Source: Limanda limanda (lineage: Eukaryota > Chordata > Actinopteri > Pleuronectiformes > Pleuronectidae). From it: a DNA stretch of 64,000 bases. Position numbers and translations under genes: made by a program. The first letter of the stretch is position 1. Each line of letters begins with the position of its first letter. The stretch covers positions 32,599,041-32,663,040 of the forward strand of contig NC_083638.1 of NCBI RefSeq assembly GCF_963576545.1. The letters are read 5' to 3'. Below, piece after piece: positions 14,881-26,410 of this stretch. Below the pieces are notes generated by a model that was given only the letters and a program-made list of their open reading frames with translations, ran no database searches and had not been told where the DNA came from.

Positions 14881-15195
14881 ATGTGGAATTGTAGGCTGTG
14901 TAGCAAATCTATATCTTCTAGATATGACCTTCTGAAACATCTTAGACTAAAGCACCGTCAAAGGCAGCGCTACCCGTGCCCAAAACCAAACTGGCCATGG
15001 ACCTTTAAGACATGGAATGCTATGCATATTCATTTAAGTAGAGAAAAACAAAACAAAATTCCCAGGAGCTGCTGGAACTGTCAACATTCCGATGTATGTT
15101 ATGCAGCTGTCTATCTACTGAAAAGGATCATTTCATACACATTGGCACTCATTTGAAGAGTAATGAAAGTGTTACTTGTATGTTTATGGGTTGCT
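14881..15195 (+). pseudogene. Zinc-finger N-terminal fragment of the multicopy fish family, frameshifted and truncated
   Basis: The frame from the ATG at 14881 reads MWNCRLCSKSISSRYDLLKH then LRLKH, a C2H2-type finger (C-x2-C...H-x4-H), followed by RYPCPKPNWPWTFKTWNAM. Around 15085 the frame shifts; the second frame continues FRCMLCSCLSTEKDHFIHIG then THLKSNESVTCMFMGCS. This succession of fingers is the N-terminus I remember for the family represented at 11710-12636. It stops abruptly at about 15196, where sequence of a hAT element begins. A short frame in front (14620-14695) ends in a possible donor but cannot be assigned. Confidence 0.6.
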
Positions 15196-15841
15196 CACAT
15201 AGTGAGATCAGAGCTCGTTCATGTGAAGGAGTCGGTCAGGGACAAACAAAATACAGTGTTCAAAATATGTGTACAGTCTTCAAAAACCAAGACGTTGTTG
15301 AAAAGAAAATACGATGAAGCCTATCTTGCTCTTGGGATCAAAATGATTGAAGGAGGACATGAGGAGAGACCAGTGTGTATTTCTTGTCTGAAAACTCTGG
15401 CAGATGACAGTGTGAGACCCAACAAATTAAGAAGACAGTTAGAAACATTACACCCCAGTCACATGCATGTGTTCTTTTTGATTGAGCTTTACCATCTTTG
15501 TTACAAAGTGATTATAATTGAATTTACTTTTTCTCTATTTTTGGAAAAGTACAGACTGATGGAGGGATGTAGTTATAAATGTCACCAAAAGTACTTCAAT
15601 TAAGTTGAAGTAAAGCAAAGTTATTGCACTATTCTTTGAAAAAAGCGACAAATGTTACAAAAAGTTGTTTGAAAAGGTTTTTTTATTTGCACATCAGAAA
15701 TTCCTGAAAGTAATGTGAATTTAATGTTCATGTGTATGTTATGTGAATACATGTTTTGTCATCATCTGGTTGGGGGGGGGGGGCATGAAAAATATTCAAG
15801 CTCCAAAGTGGGGCATGAGAGAAAAAGTTTGAGAACCACTG
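15196..15841 (+). mobile_element. 3' part of a hAT element with ZBED5-like transposase fragment
   Basis: From about 15300 the frame reads LKRKYDEAYLALGIKMIEGG, then RPVCISCLKTLADDSVRPNK and LETLHPSHMHVFFLIELYH: a BED-like finger (C-x2-C, H-x-H) at the start of a hAT transposase. It is nearly the same as the copy at 5521-5830 but keeps the cysteine pair. The sequence ends at 15841 with GTTTGAGAACCACTG, the inverted form of the hAT start CAGTGGTTCTCAAAC. The left end and most of the transposase are missing, so the element is internally deleted or truncated. Confidence 0.7.
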
Positions 15842-16803
15842 GCATAACCTGATGTAGTAGCATCCACAAACTAGATATGCCAAACATTCCACCACAGCAA
15901 AATAGTCTCAGAGATCTCATGTATGTGATCAATCACATACATGCTGAGCAATGCAGACAGCTAGAGGACTCCAAACATCTTACTGAGTAGAGTCTTCCAA
16001 ATAGGTTTTCTGTGTTTCTTTTGGGATATGTATGGTATTTGTCACAGGAGTTCTTAAGCTGATTTCTGTGGATGTGTGTCCAATGCCGTTGAGAGAAATC
16101 CCCTTATTAACTACATACTCCTTTATTGCATCAAAAATAAAAATCTATTCCCCATATTCTAAAGAGAACTACACCCAATATCCTACAAGATACCCAACAA
16201 CATGCATACAAGCAAAGTGTTCTGAGAGAATTTCTCTAGTTTCATGCAACACAGAAAATGTTCTGCTTAGCATGAAAACTGAAGAAATGCTCTTAAAATA
16301 ATTTCCATTATTTAAGGCAGGTTTTTCTTCAAACAGCAGAGAGTATGAAATTACCCCACTTTCCTCATCAGAACACACAAAACTCACATAGGATCACAAT
16401 ACAACATTAAAACTACTTATACTGCCAAAACCTACTCACAGTGCAATAAAAACCTAAACTCACTTTTCTTGCAGCGACAGGTTTTGTTTGGTTTACTGTG
16501 TTTTTCTTATAAAAGCCAGGCTCTGTGGTAGCACAGTGCTACAGGGGTGCTCCTGTCTCCTCCAAACAAATGCAGGGTTTGTTTATGTACATTGGAAGTA
16601 GTGGTGTTTGTCTCTTAAGTGTCAGCCCTGTGATAGACTGTTGACTTGTTGACACTTGTTGACACTGTCCAAAGTGTACCTCACCACCTACTGGTTCCCA
16701 AAGTAGGGGTCGCATGCTGTGTTGACTACATCCACATTCCTTGTAGGCAAACACAGCACACAAAACGAGAGGACAAATGTAAAAACAAGGGTATATATTC
16801 ACA

Positions 16804-17380
16804 ATGAAGAGAACAATTGATTATTTTTCTGTCAAGAAAAATCCTGCGGTGCCTGTTGCACCTGATGTCTTTCCAGTTGTTACCGCTGGCCCCCCTCCTA
16901 ATTCATCCGAATTCAGAGTCAGATCAAGATCCAGAGCCAGATCAAGAAACATAGCTGCGCTATGGAAAAATGACCAACTCGATGCATCGCATTTACTGCA
17001 AAGAGTGCGGCCAAAGCATTGCGCGCAAACGTGATTTTGCTATTCCGACATCAGCATTCAGAATTGAAACCCTAAAAAAGCACAACTTGTCTAAAAAGCA
17101 CATCTTGTGCCGTGACAGGTGCGTTGCTGGCAGAGCAGCTCCTCTCACTGCAGCCAGTCAGCGGCAAATCAAACAAGTTAGGAATCAGATATGATAATCA
17201 AATTTAACACTGCTTAGAATATAGCAAGAAGAGTTGACCTTCACTAAATTCAAATCAATGATAATTCTCATGAAAAAGAAGGGGTTAAATGTCAACCTGA
17301 CCTACGACAACGACACTGCCTGCGTACAGTTCATCGGCGTGATCGCTGACTCATTAAAAAAAGACGTCTCTCAAGATCGC
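16804..17380 (+). pseudogene. hAT transposase N-terminus (ZNF862-like), frameshifted
   Basis: The frame opens MKRTIDYFSVKKNPAVPV, a start typical of ZNF862/TTF-finger hAT transposases, and continues in a second frame with CKECGQSIARKRDFAIP, IETLKKHNLSKKHILCRDRC (finger-type C-x2-C...H-x4-H) and TAASQRQIKQV. A third piece reads FTKFKSMIILMKKKGLNVN then ACVQFIGVIADSLKKDVSQ, which lies just before the RNase-H-like core in this family. At least two frameshifts separate the pieces and the catalytic core is lost. Confidence 0.75.
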
Positions 17381-17559
17381 GGATTCCATGTGCATTTCAA
17401 TTATCATTTCCAAGAAAAAAGGTGAAATCGTCTACTGCTTCTTTTCTTTGAGTTATATTTGTTTGCTAAATCTTTTTATTTGAGTTTTTCAAAGCTCTGT
17501 GATTAAAATAAAAGAGAAAAATTCTATGCCTATGCTTCTGTTTACAATACTTTACATAA

Positions 17560-17699
17560 TGAGTAATGGTTTACCTATGTCTATGGGAAGCGACGCTGAA
17601 AATGAAATATTGGGTGCAACTAAAATATGTGGTTGTGCATCTAAATGAAAAAGTTAGGCGCACCACTGCAACCAAGGAAAAAGTTGGTCTGGAGCCCTG
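17560..17699 (+). mobile_element. Right terminus of the ZNF862-like hAT element
   Basis: The sequence ends GTCTGGAGCCCTG, the inverse of the hAT terminus CAGGGCTCCAGAC, 320 bp after the last transposase fragment. The matching left terminus was not found upstream of 16804, so the left side is lost or too diverged. Confidence 0.55.
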
Positions 17700-18614
17700 C
17701 ATGTTTTGAAACAAACCTATAGCCAACACACATTTATTAACTTTTGTGTCCATCTGCATCTGAGAGAGCACAGGAAATGAGGTAAAAGATACTGAAGATA
17801 GAGATATAGAGATAATTTATTAGGCATCTTGCTCCAATTGAGTGTGTCTAGCTAAGCCGTGACTTTTAGTGTCACCAGTGCAATACAGCAACAAGCTAAA
17901 GAGCCACACCTAGTCGCAAACGGCTGGTTTGAAAGCACTGAGCATATTAATGGACACAGAGAAGGAAACATTTGTTATATTAGATTTTTGTCATCATTGC
18001 CCACCAAAATCTAAATAGTTTATCCTTGAAAACAAGTGAATGCACAAATTTCTAAATATTTATCTAAACCATTTGTGATTTTGAGAAGAAATTGTGTAAT
18101 TGTAAACCTGTTATAATAATTTTGTACTGGCATCTGACTTTCAGTAGTGTGCTGTTTCTGGGGGCTTGGTATCAACCTGGGGACACCATCACACCTTGAG
18201 CAGATATTCTTTTCAAAGGATGATGAACGAGTCAAAATTCTTTCTTTTTTGTGAACCAACTGAATGAAAATAAAATATAGAAATATTCCTTGTCGTGTCC
18301 TCTTATGAATGTATAGTTCTTTACCAGTCCAACCGATTTGGCATAGTCATGGTAAACACAAATATAGTTGACTTTGAATGAGATCAGTGAGTGTTTTATG
18401 ATGACCCTTCAGCCCAACTTGTGTTTCAGTCATTGTAAGTTTAGGTTTAAATTATCAGCACTTCACAGGACTGAAGACTCTGTCAACAGTCATTAACCTT
18501 CTGTAAATGACTTTCAATCTCACAATCTCACAACTACCATCAAAAGTTGATGACATTTCAGTTGAAAATATTTGCATCAACTGGTGAAGCAAATGCGAAG
18601 AGAGTGTGACCGAC

Positions 18615-18734
18615 CTGGTCGTCGTATCTGTAGGTTAGAAACTGATCTTCAGTGGCATCCTGCATGAAACTGCCCCGAGACGAGAGGGCGAACTCCGGCA
18701 GGAACACTGCACTCTGGGGCTGAGTCTCTGCACA
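18615..18734 (-). CDS. Orphan coding exon of an unrecognised minus-strand gene
   Basis: An exactly 120-nt open segment in phase 0 at both ends, with a strong acceptor (pyrimidine-rich, ...TTATGTGTTGTCAG) and a donor CAG|GTCGGT. It encodes 40 residues: CAETQPQSAVFLPEFALSSR then GSFMQDATEDQFLTYRYDDQ. The composition is that of a normal vertebrate protein, not of any transposon family I know, and there is no stop or frameshift. I could not name the gene. No neighbouring exon was identified with certainty, so the host gene would need large introns filled with the repeats seen around it. It could also be a retained fragment of a dead gene. Confidence 0.55.
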
Positions 18735-19204
18735 CTGACAACACATAAACAAAAGCAGAGGTTCAGTGAATAATTTTCGTGGTGAAGTCCATGAGAACCA
18801 TTATCATGATCATGCACAAATCTGTAATATGCACAAACGCACGCACACACACACACATCTCCTTCACTCACTGGTAGAATAAATGAGCTATATCCAGGGA
18901 TGGGCAGTATTTATGATCCATGTATTTACGAAATACAAAATAGCATTTTGTCATTTGTATTTGATAGGTTTGATGAAAATGGCTTCATATTTTGTTTCAA
19001 AATACTAAAACAAAAAAGCCCAGGCTTGTTACGATCAGAAAATTGAGGTTAAGAAAATTGATGATCCAGCACAAAGCTAAACCCATTGAAGAAGAAGCCC
19101 AAGGTGGGAAATGTGCTGGTTGCCAACATCGGCATAGAATTTTTGTATAAATTGGTATGATTCTTAACAGTGTTCTAGCTAACTATTTAATCTGAGAAGT
19201 AATA

Positions 19205-19480
19205 TCTAGTAAAGGCCCCTGTTTATTTTCCTAGCTCTGAACTTGTAGATGAGACATTAGCGGGAGAGTCTGCCTCAAGCACAAGATCTATTTCAACCTC
19301 ACTCAGACAGTCACCACGGTCTTTACCTCGAATGATGCCTTCATCTCCCTATGCTCAAGACCACATATTAACAAAGTCACATGACTGACCATAGGAGGCT
19401 TAGCTCCCCGCCCGTAAATCTCCCCAGTGAGCATGACTCTCATCTTTGCTTCACTCACCTCATCTGAGACCTGCAGGTAA
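19205..19480 (-). pseudogene. Unidentified coding remnant, frameshifted
   Basis: After an acceptor-like CCTGCAG the minus strand reads VSDEVSEAKMRVMLTGEIYG, RGAKPPMVSHVTLLICGLEH and REMKASFEVKTVVT. A one-base shift later it continues LSEVEIDLVLEADSPANVSS up to a stop. Coding character on both sides of the shift is clear. I do not recognise the family; the setting suggests a mobile-element or multicopy-gene remnant. Confidence 0.45.
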
Positions 19481-20365
19481 TTTATATTTATTAATACTAA
19501 TAATTGCACCTGGTGCTAACTACTCTTGCTTGCAGCATTGGGTAAATGTTGTTTATCTCAAGCTGTTTGCTGTCATACAGCTTTTTCAGTATATGTGAAA
19601 GTTTGGAAAAGTGATTACTCAATAATCCCTTCCTAAAAGGCATTGCTTTTGACCTGGTGTTGCTTGTTTTTTCTCTGTATAAATTACAGTCGGCTTCAAT
19701 TTATTTGTTAACACCCTTTGTTCGGTGCTAATTTTATTTCCTTCAGGCCCTGTTCTCAGTGGCTTTGCTTTAGTTCTCTTCCCCCCGTTTTGTTTTACAG
19801 TGGTTGTTTTAAGGTGAATTCAATTAATTTCATTCCTTTCTTCGTAATATGTGATTGTGGCCAATTGTGAGCAGCCTGTTTATAAGTCCCCCTTTATAAG
19901 CTATCCAAAGCTGCTGGGCCCTGTTGTTTATTTATTTATTAAATCAAATTTAGGTAAGAACATATTGATGAATCCCAGATTTGTACATCAAACGTTCGTA
20001 GCCACGGTTTAAGCACAGATCTGTGCGTACGCACTGTTTGTGAATGAGGCCCATCCCTCACCTCTCTGAGGGTGATGAAGATTCTGTCTTTCTTTAACGA
20101 TTCCTTCTTAGTAGGCAGCAATAACTTATACAGTTTTAGAGGCTTCTGGGGACAAGTTCAGCCTCAGTAGTTGTTCCCGTGGGCTTTCTCAGGGCCCGGC
20201 CACTGCAGAGGTGGCTGAATGCCTTCAAACTCCACCCGAAGCTGGACAGACATGTGAAACATTGAGTGACATATACATGTCTTCAAGGTTTACACCGATG
20301 AGAGGACAGGGCGCTCTTTCTCCAAGGAGTCCCTCTCAGTAACATTCCATTGAGGAGGACAGTAG

Positions 20366-20735
20366 TGACAAGAGATGCTTCCCTCACAGGTTAGGGAGCA
20401 GTCTGGGAAGGCAGGATGTTGCGCGGTTTGTAGATACCCCCCTGGGGTGGCGAACACATCAACGTCCTGGAGCTGAGAGCAGTTCACCATGCTCTGAAGG
20501 CTCTCCTTCCCTCCATGCAGGGCAGGCATGTCTTGAGAAGAACAGACAGTAGTTCCACTGCACAAAGTCCCTGCGTTGACTCGGTTCGGCATGGCTCAGA
20601 CCGACCTATTCGGATCAGAAGAGAGAAACCCACTGCAGGATGTTGTTCTCTCTGGAAGGTCAGGGAGGCTCTCTGGGCCTGGATGCACTTTCTCGAGAAT
20701 AGCCGGAAAGGTTGTAAAATTCTCCATTCTTTTTG
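20366..20735 (+). pseudogene. DIRS-like retrotransposon RNase H remnant
   Basis: The + strand reads TRDASLTG-GAVWEGRMLRG, then EHINVLELRAVHHALKALLP and MQGRHVLRRTDSSSTA. The three acidic residues of RNase H are in place (Asp of DAS, Glu of LEL, Asp of RTDS). The HINVLELRAV block is characteristic of fish DIRS/tyrosine-recombinase retrotransposons. Two Trp codons are now TAG stops and a frame break precedes the glutamate block. Sequence on either side is too decayed to place the reverse transcriptase or recombinase. Confidence 0.65.
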
Positions 20736-21628
20736 ATTCCAACAGATACTCAATCCGATCGCAGGTACTCCCGATGTGTGGCTACAGTCTATAATACTTT
20801 TAAAAGTACTTTCTAAATAAAAATGGAGTTCATATCTGACTGATTTTATTAACTGATATTAACTGATAAAAAAGCAGCTATGTGCATAATATTGTTGATC
20901 TAATACATTGAAATGCATCGAGATACATCGACTGCTGAATCCTAATTGAATCGTGAGGCTAGTGAAGGTGAACACCTCTAGTGAGCACATAGTCATCAAA
21001 GTCACATCAGACAGGCAGCACCTCCTAGCTCCTAACCCTGTTGTACTGGTTTTTCTTATCTTGTGTGGAGCTGAGTGGTGATGAACAAACTAAGCTACCA
21101 GTGTCTCCAGTTTAAAGCTAATTAGCCTAAGACAAACAAATATAGTTAACTTGTGTCTTGCTAACACATAGACAAAGTACAACAAACACCATCTAAATGT
21201 GTATTTTTGGACATTTTCTTTCTTTTAGATTGAAACAAGATGACATGGAAGAAAAATAGACCAAAATCTCAAAATTGCTTTCTAGTGTTTTCTGAAGAGA
21301 AACAGTGAAGTCATCTCTCTAAACAAGCTATAACACCCCGACCCCTCCTTTTTAAATCAAGAGAGAGAAAAGCTGTTCTCAGATATGATCACTTGGATTG
21401 CTCATAAATTCTGCTCCTATTGAGTGTTGAATGCTTTCTATTAAATTCCCGGTGATTTATCCAAACCCGCACAATTCACACTGTTTTTTGGGCAAGCAGC
21501 GTAATCCAAATGCAGAGAAGGGAGGAGTGAATCTTAGCCTAACAGAGACTGCGCTGCACACTGATAATGGAGAGGAATATCTGGCATTTAGAGGGCTCCT
21601 CAGAGACAGACAGAAAGAGACTTTGTGA

Positions 21629-21680
21629 GAGTGTGTGTGCGTGTGTGTGTGTGTTTGTGTGTGTATGTGTGTGTGTGTGT
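21629..21680. repeat. (GT)n microsatellite, interrupted
   Basis: A GT-rich run with a few interruptions. Confidence 0.9.
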
Positions 21681-23796
21681 CCTGGCCACTTGAACTGTGC
21701 GCGGGAGAGATGATCCACCATTAAGATTAGTGGGAGTGGTGTCTCCTGCAGGCTTTTAGAGCCACTTAGAGACAGACACAGCAGAAGTGCCACTGGTATG
21801 TGTTTCCCTGGAGAGCATCTGAGGACGGGCACACTGTCAGCACTAACCACTTCAGCCTCTCTCTTTCTGGCTGTCTCTCTCAAATCCATGTTTGCGTTAC
21901 TGTCATAACCACTACAGCTTTACCAAATCAGGTCGTGCAAGGTTTTAAATGTATTAAAGTATAATTATGAATAGTAAGAAAAAAGATTGTGAAAAGTTTT
22001 CACATTACTATTTACACTAAGCAACAACATATACATGACCCTACAAAAATATACCATTGTTCCTCAGCCTGTAGTGTGTAACCCTATAGTGGTTGATGTA
22101 AGTAGTGTTTAGCAGCAGCAAGAAATTAGAAGGTTGGTTTATAGCAGCACAAGAGAGAGCAAATTGTGAACATACAACAATGAGAATTTTTGTTTTAGGG
22201 GGTTTTGCAAACTAGCTCCTGTCTATATACTTTGAATGTTTTAACCTATGATTTATTTTCTCTTAAAATGTATACAATCATAGATTATGTAATCTTAAGC
22301 GAAGCATACTATAAACACAAAACCTGCAATGTTGTCACTTGATAATGATGAGGTGGCAAAGTTGCAGTTGCCTATTTACACATTTAACAGACACAGATTC
22401 ACCTTCATTTAGAGCCGTTTTTGTCTCAACCTGATAAATAAAAGTCCATAACTCACATCCTTTTTCAAGTTTTAGAATTAAGTTTATTCCTACATTGAAT
22501 TGTAAAAGAGGGACACACTTTTAGTTTACACTGTTTATGTCATCGTCTGTTGTGGTAATTCATTTTTGTTGAATTCCAATGTTTGATGAGTCATCTTGGT
22601 AACGGCTAAGGAGGGGGATAAGGGATTCCTGCTAAAATACATAGGCACGTTCAATATCAAAATAGTTTTGCACTGTTTTGCTACACTTTGCAGGTTAAAT
22701 GAAACATTAGCTTAAACTTTGAGGTACATTTTCTCTGGATTGGTATAAGTGTCAGAGGGGTGCCGAGCCCAATCAGCAGAAATGTGTATAAACGCTGCCT
22801 TATTAAAAAGACCCAAATAATGGATTCTAAAGTTCTCTGCCAATGTGGAAGCTGCTGCTTGGTGTTCATCAATTAAAGATGTTGTAAAACTATATTTTAT
22901 AATTAAGTTATTAAATACAATAAGCTAAAAAGAATTCAAATATCATTTCATTTAAGAGCAAAGGTAGCGACTGTAACATCAAGTGTATTGAAGTATTGAA
23001 CATATTCAAACTCATCATCTGCGAGTTTCATCCCAATAGGTTGTTCAACGCACTACTGTTGATATTCAAATAAACATTTTGTTATGTTTTGTCCAGGCTG
23101 AACGTAACAGAGCGCCCCAATTAATGGACGGACCAAGAACTAAATTACCATGGAGAAATGGTGTTTCTTTGCATTTTGTAATAAGTGGTTTTCCATTGAA
23201 ATATATCAGTTTGTAGATTTGTCTCACTTTTGTCTTAGTTGAATTAATTTCTTGTTTGGGGTAGAGTTCTGTTTGGTTAAGCTCTTTTTAGTCAGAGCTA
23301 CCTCTGTTAGCTTTTTTATTTTTTCAGGAATTTGTATTTGGCATGTTCTGGAAAATGTAAAAAAAGTAATGTGCTCATTTGTTCTTTGACTGCTCAATGG
23401 TAACCCTTTTAGCTCTGTTTTGGTCTCTGCCAACCCTGGAGAAATATAGCTCGCAGCTTGGCTGCTAAATGCTCAACAATGTTTCCCAGCTATAGTATCT
23501 ATATGTGTCGGTTGTTTGCTACAGGGAAAACAATGTACAGTGGATTTATCAGAGCTTTTTTTAACAGAGCTGTTGTTGGCAACAGTTCTGTTGCTCTGCT
23601 GCAACTGGAAACAAGGATGAAGAGGGTGCTGAGACAGAACCATGACAGTACAGCTAGAACCATAACAGTAAGCTGAAAAACACTCTGAAGCCCCACAGAA
23701 CTGCACGGAACTGCAGACTTCAGTGATGATTATTCTTTGTGAGGTTACATATCGGTAGTCATGTGATTTTCTTAACAGACACACTGATCTTGCTCT
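21681..23796. other. No gene recognised
   Basis: AT-rich sequence without familiar motifs. The overlapping open frames near 23473-23784 lie on both strands and look like chance. Confidence 0.5.
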
Positions 23797-23985
23797 AGAG
23801 GTTGGTGGTTCTTGCAGTCCTCATGCTGAAGTGTCCCTTGGCAAGATACTGAACCACAAATACACCCTGATAGCAGTGTCTGAATGGTGTGTAATAGAAA
23901 AAGTGTAGCATTTATGAGTCATGTGTGAACGGTTGAATGTGGCTTGTACTATATAAATACAGTCCATTCCATTTACCATTTATCC
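23797..23985 (+). repeat. tRNA-derived SINE copy
   Basis: It contains a B-box-like GGTTGGTGGTTCTTGCAGTC, the block CCTTGGCAAGATACTGAACC, and ends ACTATATAAATACAGTCCAT followed by CCATTTACCATTTATCC. The same body and tail occur at 57545-57740 and, in part, at 50575-50765 and 60995-61065. Confidence 0.7.
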
Positions 23986-24429
23986 ATAGCCTGTAAAACA
24001 AGACTAGGCAAAAGCTAAAATATAGTTGGACGGTCAATGTCAGAAATGAAGGAGCTGAAAATCATTGTGGACCACAATCCACCAATTACTATATTAATAA
24101 TGTCAACACATTTTGCAGTCTCGTATCAGGCCTTTACACTCATATTAATACGTTGTACTATGAGAGCAGGCAGAGTAAAGTCGGTTTAATGTCAGATTCA
24201 ATTATTTTGGACATTTATGTTCACATATACAGCTCCTGAAAGTGACGTCTAGAAGAGTTCAGGGTTGCAGTGCATATCGGAAACAGTTTTTGTCTCTCAC
24301 ACAGAGCACAGCCTCTCTATGGGCAACAAACAGCAGCTTCCCCGCTCACTGATCGGAGTAGATGAAGAGAGGTTTGCCTCTTGCTCACAGAGCTGCAATT
24401 AATCTTTGAGTCTAAGTGACAATTGATCA

Positions 24430-24660
24430 AAAGTTGAAGAAATTCCCCCAAGGCAGACTTGAAATATAACATTCACAAGGCAAAACCAGTGTTTTAAGAG
24501 GTCACAGGTATTTTGATCTTTTGACCTTCAACCACCAAAATCTAATCAGTTCATCCAATGCTTGTCAAAGTGAAAGTTTGTACCAAATTTGAAGACGTTC
24601 TGTAGAACAGATCTAAAGATATCCCCTTGAAATGGAGTCACAAGGGGTAACGGTTGAAAT
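24430..24660. repeat. Old interspersed repeat, copy 1
   Basis: Blocks such as CCACCAAAATCTAATCAGTT, CATCC, and CCAAATTTGAAGACGTTC recur at 26040-26400 (CAATCTAATCAGTTCATC, CCAATTTTGCAACAATTCC, CTCAAGGC). This is an ancient fish dispersed repeat; class not determined. Confidence 0.6.
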
Positions 24661-26039
24661 CTTCCCTTACGAATGAGGACAGCCCTTCAAAAAGCCCTTA
24701 CATCTTCAGTGGTGGTCGTGAAAACCCGAGACGTCATCAGTAGTAGTCGATGTAAACAGGCGCATCAACATTTTTTGCCCGCTTGCTAGCATGCTCTGGT
24801 TGTTGTGAAAAAAATGACCATAATACATTGAAAAGGTATTAAACTAAGATATTACTATTATTAAAGTAATTTTTAAATCATCATTAAGGGAGTAAATACT
24901 ACATTTGTGGGTCTCTCTTACATCTAGCCGGTGATTCGCATAGCATTCTTGGAAATTCTTAAAGCCTTCGGTTTCCCAACAAGAATATGGACAGCCTTCC
25001 CCTACACACAAACATGCAGAATGGAGGGGGGCCTTAGACCCCCACATAATATACTGTATGTCTGAACATGACTAAATAAGATAAATATCTTCATTTTTCA
25101 TCTTAATAATCACAATCCTAGACTTGTGACAATTCATACTAAAATGTCCTTTTTATTGGGTATATGTGAGTATGCATGTTGTCTAATTGCAGCAGAGTTG
25201 CGAAGTATCGGACAAAAAAAGAAACGTTTCAAAAACGGCATTCAAGTTATAATAAAGTGGATAATACTGCTGTCTTCCTTTGCCGAGGCTTTCAACGAAC
25301 GTGTTCAGTTCCACATGACATTCAAGTAAGTCAGAAGAGTGGAAACAAAAGCGTGTGGACATTGTATGAGTGAAACTCAGAAAGGTATCATTTTGTTTCA
25401 GCATTGAACTCTTAATCATTTCTAAGGCAGACAGACTCATAAGGGTTGACTTTGGCTTCCTACATAAATCCATGTGTATCTCAGAATAGAGACACAGCAG
25501 GGGCACCCAATGATCAAAACCAAAGCTCAGCTTCAACTGCGGGAGTATGTGAAAGCATAGATGATGAGAAGCTTATCGAGTACAGAAACAAACCTCCTGT
25601 ACAGCTGTTCTTACTGTGATAACAAGAAACTCTAGGCTGCTTTAAGCTGAAGATTATTCTTGAGCAGGTGGATCCTAGACACGTTAGGCAAAAAACCTGG
25701 CTGAAGACGATCCCACTGTGAAATGTATGCACAGACAGCACATCATTATTATATAACTTAAATGCAGTTGATGAACATAACTGTTTTGCCCCTGCTCCGC
25801 CAGTGTTTGTCTTTGTGAGTTGGTCATCACATGTGTCTGTTCTGATGAACACAGAGAAAGTTGTGTATTTGTAAAATCTTGAAGTTACTGTTGTTGACCA
25901 TTTTTGCTGCTTCATCACATTACAAGCCTTACATTGATGAACCAATAGTGTTTAAGCAGGTATGGAAAATGCTATGCATTTAGCAACAAGTTAAGAAGAA
26001 GTACACCCCATAGTTTTATGCCGCCGCCAATCAGTGCAG

Positions 26040-26410
26040 TTTCCGTCTATATACATTTTTTTCCATACTCAAATGAGGTCACTGTGAACTTTGACCCCTG
26101 CAATCTAATCAGTTCATCTTTAAATTAAAGTGACAACTTATCTAAAAGAAAATCCCCAAAGACAAAATGGGAAAGTAAAAATGTGTGCCAATTTTGCAAC
26201 AATTCCTCAAGGCGTTTTTAACATGATGAACTCACAAGGCAGAAAAACAATTTGATCACAAAAATGAAATCAGTACATCATTAAGTTGCATTGAAGTTTG
26301 TACACAATTTAAAGGCTTTCCCTCAAGGCATTATTCTAGAGATGTTATGCTCAGAAGAATGGGACAGACAGACAAAACATAACGCCCCTGCCAGTACGAG
26401 GGCATCAAAA
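26040..26410. repeat. Old interspersed repeat, copy 2
   Basis: Shares ordered blocks with 24430-24660 and ends in AATGGGACAGACAGACAAAA and CATAACGCCCCTGCC, the usual end of this repeat in fish. It has two tandem partial units (CCTCAAGGC occurs twice). Confidence 0.6.
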
